Shown here one piece after another: positions 1-11,000 of a stretch of 64,000 nt of DNA (position 1 is the first letter of the stretch; the number at the start of each line of letters is the position of its first letter). This DNA comes from Antedon bifida (Eukaryota > Echinodermata > Crinoidea > Comatulida > Antedonidae), in contig OY727101.1 in assembly GCA_963402885.1 (NCBI GenBank), positions 14,980,417 to 15,044,416 on the forward strand, written 5' to 3'. Under the pieces are notes generated by a model. That model was not told where the DNA came from, made no database searches, and worked only from the letters and a program-made list of their open reading frames with translations. A program made the translations under genes and the position numbers.

Positions 1-660
1 GACAATTTTTTGGGATATACTGCAGCCTTGTCAATGGTTTGTTTAAACTAATAAATAATGGTATGTTTGGAAGTATGACATTACAAAATTTCATTTTGAT
101 CCTTGATAAAATAATATTTTCCCCATAAATTACTATTATTGTTACACTAAATAATACTTAAAATTACAATATTAAAAATGTTTCTTTCAACATTTGGGGA
201 TGTGTATAGGATAGGGCTTGCTCTGAAAACATGGAAATAGTGAGAGTACCTTTGAAACATGTACTGACCACCGCCCTAAACCTATCTAATGATATGAGTA
301 AAACTATAAAACCCAATCAAGGGCTCCACATTGACACTAAGTAATAAATATATATGCAGACAATAGCTTCAACAAGTTCTGTCATTTTCCCACACAACTA
401 TTAGTTACGTTTGAATTCATTGGAATTTTATTGATTTTACCCAAAATCAATGTCTCACTAATTGAGGGAGCTATTTATTGGATATACAGTAGTATATGGT
501 GGTTTATGTAGAGGGCATTGGCCTTAAGTCAATTCAAGCTAATAAACCAGAATCTATTGCAAGGCCCATTTGACATTTATTGTATACAGACATAATATGC
601 AAATGTGGTTGCATTTACATTCAAAAAGTAACTTTAAGGTCATCTAAAAGCAAAGTATTC

Positions 661-952
661 TTAAAGACCCATTCCCTACAATTTGTTAAAATAAAATAAC
701 GTTTTGTTAAAATAATGCATATATATTACTTTAAAAACATTAAACCAGGTCATTCCTTGTCTTATCAATCCGCGCGCAATGCATGTTGGGATTTATAGCG
801 AGCCACTAAAAATATTCAAATCGACTTATTTTTCACAATTTTAACCATTTAAAGACGAAAAAGTTATCTCAATAGGACCATATAGTATGTATTTTTACAT
901 TAAATGTAGTTTGTGATCTTAAATTAAAAAAACATAGGGAATGGGTCTTTAA
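661..952. mobile_element. Inverted-repeat element, family I
   Basis: The ends are inverted copies: it opens with TTAAAGACCCATTCCCTA and closes with the reverse complement. It is about 290 bp with no coding capacity, so it looks like a MITE. A diverged copy lies at 49300-49462 with the same AGGGAATGGG..CTTTAA end. The TTAA at both ends could include the target duplication. Confidence 0.75.
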
Positions 953-1197
953 GATAGCTTACATGTGGGTATGCAAAGTAGTAGATGGAACATAAGGTTT
1001 AAACATTTTTTATTTCTACTTGGTGTAAAGAGCTGCAGAAAAAAAAGTCTAAAAAAATATGACCTCATTTGAGGTCAAATTAGGTGGAGCTAGAAAAAAG
1101 GGGCAGATGTCAAGATCTTTAAACAGAAGATTCCACATGAGACCAAGTGAAAAAATACATTTTACGAAGTACAAAAAGAAAAGATATATGAATGTTA

Positions 1198-1347
1198 CTA
1201 TCAATCTTTATGTGACAAAAAAATGTGATGTGCCCATATATGGACATGGAGATGTCATATCACTACCATATTTGATCATATCAATACCATATTTGGGCAC
1301 ATCACACTTTTTTGTCAAACTAGTTTGATAGTGTAGACAGGGCTTTA
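1198..1347. mobile_element. MITE family A, copy 1 (left end worn)
   Basis: Family A is about 150 bp. Its ends read AAAGCTCTGTCTACACTATC, followed by TTTGTGACAAAAAA and GTGATGTGCCCATATATGG, then the same in reverse, so the unit is largely self-complementary. This copy has the right end (GATAGTGTAGACAGGGCTTT) but has lost the outermost left bases. Confidence 0.85.
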
Positions 1348-2031
1348 TGCATGGATGGAGGTTATTAAAACACAGCCACTGTCACACACAGCCACTGTGC
1401 AATTGAGACTGGACCGTTTTTAGAGGTGTTTACCACCTGTTGGTCCCGATCCCTCACTAACAGTGTTAGTGAGAAGTTGAATAAATAAAAAAAATAAAAT
1501 AAAAAATTAGCATAAGTTATAAAAAATGTTTTAAAAGATGGGGAATAAAAAAAAGGTTTCATGCAACCCAAGAAATGAAATCCAGATATATATTAGGTTG
1601 GAAAATAATACTTTAGTTTTGGTGAAACTGCACACCACAAACATTAATAGTCTCTGATAACACATAAAATGGTAAGAAATATATCTGCAAAAAAATACCT
1701 GTTAATTAAAAATATATTTACACATTGTTACCGCACTACATTGTATTACAACTTTGTCAAATGTCAGAAAAATATATTTACAATTTCTACAAACTGATAA
1801 AATTCAAAATAGTTTACAGTTGTGACAGAAGAAATTATGTACAAGTCTTGCATTATGGTTTCATATATGAAATACTGTACAAAGTTTCCAGAATTATTTG
1901 CCAACTTGAAAGAATGAAAAGTTGCGAAGCATGTCCATGCACTTTCCACTCTGCGCCAATAGCTGTATGAGAAACGTAGTGTTTGTTTTGCGTGGTCTTC
2001 AATCAGAGAGACTTGACTATGTTTCGGTTTG

Positions 2032-5000
2032 TCAATCAATGTTGGTTTTCATGAATTCTTGCAGAGCTACCAACCTTGCATCAATGTCAGACATCTCAGC
2101 CGTTCTGTCGTAATAGTCATCTGTAAATAAATTTATTTATTTTTCTCATTTTTATTTCAATTCACACTTTACAACCACTTAAAGAATGGACTACATATAG
2201 AAATACGAGACAAGAACATCAACAAAGGGAAATATATATATATATTAACCTCTCTCTACACTATCAAATTTTATGTGACAAAAAAATGTAATGTGAACAT
2301 ATATGGACATGATGATGTTATATCACTACCATATTTGGGCATATCACTACCATATTTGGGCACATCACACTTATTTTTGTCAAACTAGTTTGATAGTGTA
2401 CACAGAGCTGTAAACCTAATTGTTTGATCTGTCTACTTTTTTTTATATGGATGGCAATAAATATTACAATTACAACCAGATGCGGAATCACAACTTTAAA
2501 CCTAACAAATCATCTTAAACAGAACAAAATAACCTAAAAAAGACAGAAATATTATTCTTTAGTATCTGTCTTAAAAGCGTAAAAGTGTAGACTTACCATG
2601 ATAACTTTTGCGAGTATTGCTTGTATCAGCAAGTGGCTTACGTAACCTTACGTGATCACTCTCTGGGTTTGGTGTACTCATTACTGTATTACTATGTTAA
2701 GCTTCTTCCATATGTATACTGTTGTACGTAATCGTTACCCATCTAATGGATGGGCACTATCTAGCAAATTTATGATAACTATAAGTTAAATATGGTAGCA
2801 CAGTACATACCATGCTTGGGGTCATGAACTCTCTGTGACTTGATTGTGACATAGAAAAAATGGCAGTGATCTATCAAAAAGGGAGTTAAACTGTTTTTTT
2901 AAATGCGGGTTAGCGCTATTATAAATATATTTCTATATTTGTCAGGTATCATGTTTTTGTTTCAAAGAAAAAGAGCTTTGCTCTCCATAGAATGTGATCT
3001 AAATATTTTCTTCAATTTTTTTGTACTTAAAAAATAAAACCTGAAGTTCAAAGTTCAATATTTTTTGCATAAAATATTGCAGGTATACTATACCTGGTGA
3101 AATCACCCTATTTGAAGCACCCCCTAACTCAACACATTTTAAATGTGCTTTTATAAAGTATTAAAGGATATCTCCTTGGCTTCGAAACACTGTTATTTTT
3201 CTTCCTTTGGTATACCTTAAAATAAAAGAAAATACATTGTTTTTAAAGTACTGTATTGTAACAATACATTTTTATTACAACAAAATATTTAATTACCTAA
3301 AATGCATATTTTACATACCATGTTTGGGCTGTCCCAATACGATGTCCTACTAGGTTTTGAAACACCAGGCCTTTTCCTATCATAATAAGAAAGATTGATA
3401 ATTAGAAAGTACTGAAACAAGTGGTGTTACACAGATGAGCGATAACGGTAAGCGGAAAATCATGTAGCTTGTCCTAAGTAGAATCTGTATCTATCCCAAG
3501 TGGAAATCATTGTCCACTCCGCGTTGTGTGTAAATGGTCATAAGGAATGACATAGATCCTATATTTTTATTACCGTTTCCGCTTGTCTGTGTAAATTGGC
3601 CTTTACAGTTGTGACATGAAAGCCTAAAAACACATGTCCAAATCATACATACCTATTCTTACCCTGAGATGCATCTGAAAAGTAGTCGATATCACTTAAA
3701 CCAGCAGAAGACCGACGACTACCTCGACTCTCAATTGAAGACGGTCTGTAATTCCTGCTACCTGTTGGATAAATACGACAATATTCATTTCATTCCATAA
3801 TGTTTAAATACTTAAATGTTTTCTAAATTTATTATACAAATAATTTTAATTTGTCATTAATACAACATTTTAATTTCATAAAGATACTGCTGTAACCTAC
3901 GCATGCATTCTTTAGTGTGCAAAATACAATCAAACTTTTTTTGCAAATAATTGTATTTTTCTTCTTCCAGGTGTTTGGGAGATGGTTGCAACTTTTGGGC
4001 CATTAAATGGTGCCGATAAAATGAAAATGAGGTTGGGTTAATAATAATAATAATAATATCCTGGATTTATATAGCGCCTAATGTTGTGAAACCTCTAAGC
4101 GCTGAACATTATTACCCCAGTCATTTTTTTTTTATCAAACACGTATGGAAACATACTCCCATAATGCAGCTAGTAATCAGCGCAAAGTTGTGTCTTCATC
4201 TAACCAGGTTCCCATTTATACACCTGGATGGAGAGAGGCAAATGTAGGTAAAGTATCTTGCCTAAGGATACAAGCAATGCGGCGGGAGTTGGATTCGAAC
4301 CTCGATCTCACGATCAGTAGTCGAAGATCCAACACACTGCGCCACACGCCCTTACTAGTGAAACCTCAATTTCTATCTTTTGGCACGGTCTAGCTTCAAC
4401 TTTTGACATATTACCTGACTTTGTCCGTGACCTTGACCTTCCTCTTTCCTGTGAACCTATACCAGACATATTAAACCTTTTGTGTCTTTCTCTAAACAAG
4501 AAAACAAAATGGATTTTAATACAATGAATATATGTTATTTATTGAGTGTTCTGGTTTATTTTTTTTTTCATTTTTTTTCATATCAATTGGTACGGATGAC
4601 AAATTCAGGATATCTTTAACAAAATGTATAAGTTATAAGTACTTACACTTTAGACTTGGCTTCTTGTTGCCGTTTCTTTTTGTCCTCAATGTAAGCTGTT
4701 GGATTAAAGCGAGGAACACGAGCACCTGCAGTAAAAACAACATTTAAGGAAGAAAAAACTGTAATTTTGTTTTGAATTATATTACTGTATAGTATTGTCT
4801 TGAGATATAAATGCCAGGAGCTCATCCAAAAATTATTTGCTTAATTTTTCGAGAAGCATTCTCAATGTACTGAGTAGAGCAAAACAATTAACTTTGTGGC
4901 CTGACACAAGATACTTACATATCAATAAAGAGGTAACAGAAGAACTCATTCTTATATAATAATAATAATAATAAAATCTTTATTTTAAAACGGAGGCTCG

Positions 5001-8000
5001 TTTACAAAATGTGTTTTTCCACGAGGCCATATGAAAGAAATACAAATATATTATCACAACAATCTTTTAAGACTTTTTCATTGTAGGTAAGTTTACATTC
5101 AAAATGATTCCATTTGAGTTCTTCAAGTGTCTCTGTAGCCGAATTATACTTTCTTTTTTTAGTGATTATTTTTGCTGACTTTGACTATTAAGGGGACACT
5201 TTGTTGGGTCCTGAAGGTGTCCCCTTAGTAAGGCTCTGCTGTAAAGTATATAGACTAAAAATGTAGTACTGCACCTATTTTATTTTTTACAATTTAGAGG
5301 GGGAGGGCATGGCACAGGCACACCATGGATCCACCTATGACATGCAATCAATTTTACCTGCTGGTGAAGGAGACCGACTACCTATAGAAGACACGGATGG
5401 AGTACGTCCTCGTGAGGTAGATCTACGCCTTGGTTCTCGTGTGAAAGCTCTTTCACGGGATAATGACCTTTGTCTGGAAGCTTCACGCGCCCTATCTTGC
5501 GTGCTTAACGGCTGACGTGCTGGTTTGCGATGAGATGACCGAGAGGGAGGTAGAATAGGCGATCTGGTAGCTCTTCCATTTCTAAGATAGACAGAGATAG
5601 GAATGTAAATATGTTTGGAAGGTAGTACAAAGGGGTACTTGAAAAGAATAAATAAAATTGTACTACCTTCGTTTATAGACAGCTAGTTCATTTGTAAGGC
5701 TTTTTACTCGGACTCTTAAATTTCTTTCGCTGGCCCGAAGTTCCTCTACCTAGGATATAAAAAATAAACGTTAGTTTTTAAACTCCATATAAATAGGCAA
5801 TAAGTACATACTTAAGGAAATTAAAGTCCCTTCATAAGTAAGCAAGGGTAATTAAGTAATTTACAATTAAAGTGACAACCATATGAATTTTTTAATTGGT
5901 TCAATATAGACAGGAAAGAATTTAAAAAGGTCCAGCGCCCTCTATAATATTGTTGGTTGGTAAGGTTTCACAATTTATTTTAGTATCTTATGTTGGCCAC
6001 AAGTTTTGTATAAAATACACCTCATCAACATAATATCAAATAAATTTTTAAAATAACTACTAAAATATAAAGTATAATAGTCTAGGTATGTTATTGCATG
6101 ATGCAGTACTACAACACATTATCTGTGAAATTGGGGTAGTTGCAGAAGGTATCACTACATATATTTTCCTTTAAGTTTCTTTACCTCTTCGACTAAATCT
6201 TTAAACTCTTGATTTCTTTTGGCAGTTGATCGTTGAAACTTTCGTCTCTCATTCATTAATTCTTCTTCTGAATTTTTTATAGCATTTTTGAGAAAGCGTA
6301 TTTCTTTTACCGATGATCCTTTTGTTGTTGTTTTCAATTCTCGCCTAAACTGGAGAAATGACGCTTCTATTTCTTGCTTCTCTCGTAAAAGGATTTCATA
6401 ACTAGAGAATAAATAACTCATTATAATGACATAACAAGCCAGTAGAAGGATGATGATTGGTTGGAATTATAGCTCACTGCGCAATACATTTTATTCAATA
6501 ACAATTTATAGAACGAGTGAAAAGTAGTAACTGTATGACTGTGACTGGATGTCATTATGCAATTCTCATCAACCAACTGTTTTCTTTCTTAAACTTCATA
6601 AATGAATTCGTCACAGCACATTGAAAGTGTTCAATACACAGTAAAACCCCTTCTATTGGCCAACCTCAATTCAGAAGTTCTACTGTAAGTGGTGAATACA
6701 ATAGACAATTAGTAAGTGAATACTTTAGTAAGCTCCAATATCATTTATTCCCAATAAATATACTGATACGATATTATTTATTGTCATTTTAACAATGGAG
6801 TACAAATGAAATTTGGTTGGTTGGTTTACATACAATTTACAGAATGAATACAAAAAAAGCGTTTAACCAATGAATCTAAAGAGATCTTACGAACTAAAAA
6901 TATGAATAGAATTATATAAACAAATGACTGTCGGCAAATGAAGACACAGCATTAGGTCCATAGTAGCCACATAGAGCAGTATCTATCATAATAAGCCAAC
7001 AGCGTAATGTCCCATCTGAAGGATGGCAATGACAGGTCTTGAACACATATTAATATATTGTAAAGTAGGGAAGAGTACTTACTCCTTTTGTAATCTGTGA
7101 AGCTCCACATTCCTGAATTCTGGCTGGAGCTAAAAATGAAAACAAAATGTGTTTTTTTATCCAGAATTTTTGTTTAATAAAGATAACTACTAACTAGTAT
7201 AAAATATAAGTACGGTATGTTGTAAGTTGATTTTTAAAAATTAATTAGAAACCTTTCTAAAAATTAGAAGTCCCAAAATAGGATATATTTTCTTTTCTAT
7301 AATTTAATCAAACGTTCAAAATTAATTGCTACTTTCTTTAATATTGTCAGTGCTTTCATTATTAAATTATTAATTAATTTAGTCTCGTTGACATGTTTGC
7401 TAACGAGATGATGATTTAATGTATACACGGCTGATTAAAAATCCACTTTAGTTAATGAAAAACTTACATGGATTAGACCAGTATAAATGCTACATCTAAC
7501 AAACAACAGATTAAAATAATTAGCCAATCTTTGCTGATTCCTTGAGGGGGCAGAAATCTCAATCTCGTAATTATTTTCAAAGTAAGTTATTGTAGTTACA
7601 TTTAATATAGCGCATTATACCAAAATCTTGATTCAATTTGTTAAATTAAAAATAAATCAAAGAAAAAACTAAAAGAGATTGAAAAACTAAAAATGAACCA
7701 AATATAACTTTAAGCGTTCTAACTACTGCAATTGAAGACCATTGCATGCTTGATGTATGGTAGTGACCAGTGTTCACCCGAAGCAGGTTAAGCCAGCAAG
7801 ATTTACCTATGAGTATAGTCCAGGAAGGATGGCCTGGGTACGAAATTTCGCAAAAATTAGGTGGTGAGATTAAACTGAGACTGCATTGATAAAGATTTTC
7901 AATAATTAATTGTGTCCAAATTTTGCTTAAAGATGTATTGTCCCCCTGAAAAATAATTAAAAAAATTTTTTTTTTTGAATATGCCATTTTAATGTCACAT

Positions 8001-11000
8001 AATAGTTATTGACTTTGACCAAAAATTGGATAAAAAAAAAATTTATTTACCTGAAAAAAACTGGAAATTAAAGCAAAAAAATGGTCAAATTGGCTGCCAG
8101 CCAATGGATTTTTGGTTGAATTTAACCATTTATTATGTTATTTTATAAGTGAAAACATTATTTTTTCGTTTTGTTTTCTACGGAAGTGATTAACTTTATT
8201 AAAACTACAAATTAACCTATTCAAAGTCTGATTTAATTAATCTTCATTTTTCATGTTTTTGGGGGACAATACATCTTTAAATCATATACCATACTGTACT
8301 AGCAAAGATACCTGTCCTAGGACGGGGTTCAAATTTAATGTAGTTAAAAATCATCCCCAGTCCTGGTAAACTCTCTCTTTACAATTTAAATTTAATAAGT
8401 CATTGTCAACAAAATCTAATGAATATTATTTCATTAAACAAGAGCAAAACATCTTTAATTACAATAATGTAATGAATAAATTGTGAAGTGTGATGGTTTT
8501 ACTTATAATTAACTTATGCAAATTCGTCTCTGAAATTCAGAAATTTATTTTTTTTCAATCAAAAGAAAATGTTCTAAAAATGTTGCTCCTTCTAGGAAGT
8601 AGAGAACATAATAGCAGAGAGGGAAATTAAGTGTAGATACATTTTACTCATATGGTAAATTTTTTTAAATTACTGAATTTTCTACTGTACATTTATTAAT
8701 AAATAATTTTAATAAAATCTAATCCTAATTTAAATATTCTTTCTGAAGAAAAAAAGGGAGGTCAGGGTAATTAAGTTAATTTATGTATTTTTTTCTATAT
8801 ATTTTAATAGTTGTTTAAGTTGCTTTTTTTATTATTGTATTGTAACATTGTATAGTCGCTTTTTACTTATACTCTACTCATGTTTCTTGGCAGCTTAGCA
8901 CATTTGGTATTAGGTACCAATACCACTATTCCAAAGGGACCCTCCAACACTGAGCTGCTCATGCTCTGGGGCCTCTTGTGAGCGCTCATAGATGGTATGC
9001 TACTATCCCAAATGTGAAGCATCTCAAATAAAAAAATTGTCCCCTTGAAAAATAATTTTTCACATTTTTTGTTGTTGAATATGCCATTTTAATCCCACAT
9101 AATAGTTATCCACTTTGACCAAAAATTGGATCTAAACAAAATTTATTTACCTTAAAAACTGTGATTTAAAGCAAAAAAGGGTCAAATTGGCTGCCAGCCA
9201 ATGGAATTTTGGTTGAATTTAACTATTTATTATGTTATTTTATAAGTGAAAACATTTTTTCCCCGTTTTTTTTTCTACGGAAGTGCAATTAACTACAAAA
9301 TAACCTATTCAAAGTCTGATTTAATTAATCTTCATTTTTCATGTTTTTGGGGGACAATACATCTTTAAAACAATATAATTTTCACAAATTGAATAAGTAC
9401 ACTAGCAGTTATAGTACATAAACACTGAGAACTAAGTGCAACCTCACTGAGTTATAATTGCTAGTCTTTATATGATAATTCATTTTTCAACAATAGGTTT
9501 CAATATCATGAATAAAAATTGACTTGTAAAAGAACAATTGAGCGACCATGGGGATAATTATGAATGTCAGTATAATTCTTGTATTCAAGGATGAATTACA
9601 ATAAGACCTCAATTAGTGGCTGTTTTCTATTGTAATATAAACAGCAATTATATATAATAAATATGAATGAGCATCAAACACATTCACTTTTATAATCTCA
9701 ATAAAAAAAAATGTCTTAATTTAAATTAAAGTTAGTCACGTACGACTAATTTGATATTGAGTCTAAAATAATAACTACTGCAATGTAAGGTCTTTCATTC
9801 AATTGAGGACCACTTTATTTAAAGTTGCCTCCAATTATACACCACTTTTCTTTAGCCTGGATGGTCATAACATTTGGCTCGGTTAAGTAATAATATTATT
9901 GTTGGATTTTTAGTTTATATATATATATACTGTATATCAATTTTTTTTTTTTAATTCTCATTTTATGCAAATTGCCAAGAATAACCACAAGTGAATTCAT
10001 TCATTATCCTTCTCAAAGGTGGCAATCCTGTTCACAAGACAAACATATACACAAGATGCTCTACATAAACAAAGACTTATTACAAGTCTTTGGGAGTGGA
10101 GTGGTCAAAATCCTGAGATATGACAGGACTTGAACCCATTTTTTTAATTTAGAGAAAGAAAGAAAGATTATTAGATAAGATAAAACAAATGTCAGTGCTT
10201 TGCTTTGTGTTAAAGTTTATTGATGGCTTGCAAAATTGAATTTGGGCCAGTAACAAAATTGTTTACTGGCCCAAATATAACATAAACATGATTCTATTTA
10301 CAAAATGTTATTACTTTTGAATTCGGGCCAGTAACAAAATTGTTTACTGGCCCAAACATAACATGATTTTGATTACAGAATGTTATTTAATAATTTGTGA
10401 TAATACATTACCTGTTTCTTCAAATGCTTAATCTCCAATTTTAAGTCACGTACTGTGTTCTGTAAAAGCACAGGATCTGGTTTTCCTTGGTATGTTAACG
10501 GGAGCGGGTAGTGGATTCTAAAGCACAAAAAAGATCAATTTACCAATTGAAACTGTACCAAGTACATTCTTTTTTATTATTTATATACGGGGTATTGAAT
10601 TTAAATGTCAGTAAATGTTTGTACAGTGTAACTTGAAATTTGTGTTTGGTAGGAGTCACCAGATATAATACAGTATGACATGATCTTCAGCTTAAACTAT
10701 TAACAAAAATCTGAATGTTGCCATTTTAAGAGAAATGTTTGCGTTTTTTTTTGGATTATCATTCATTCATTTTACTTTAATTTCGGAAACGGACAAAATC
10801 AATTGTATAAATAAGTTTAAATGAAAAAGGCAGACACAAAAATCAGATCATTTCAGGATCTCCATCATTTTGTTATGGAGCCTGGATGATTCAAATGATG
10901 ATACCAAAAAGCGATATTTACAATTTAGAAAAATTACAGCTACAAATGGCCAGATTCCTGCTAAAAGCTCCGAGATGCACACCGCAACAAGCACTATATG

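Larger units (their letters stand above)
1..2031. other. Intergenic, downstream of CCDC61
   Basis: No coding exon is recognised here. The part nearest 2032 should be CCDC61 3' UTR, but no convincing polyadenylation signal on the minus strand lies close to the stop; the first TTTATT (AATAAA on the minus strand) is at about 1009-1014. The rest is AT-rich sequence holding one family I and one family A inverted-repeat element. Confidence 0.6.

Noticed and set aside
7646-7987. 113-codon open frame on the minus strand
   Set aside because: Its N-terminal part overlaps the start of a family B MITE and the rest has no family resemblance.
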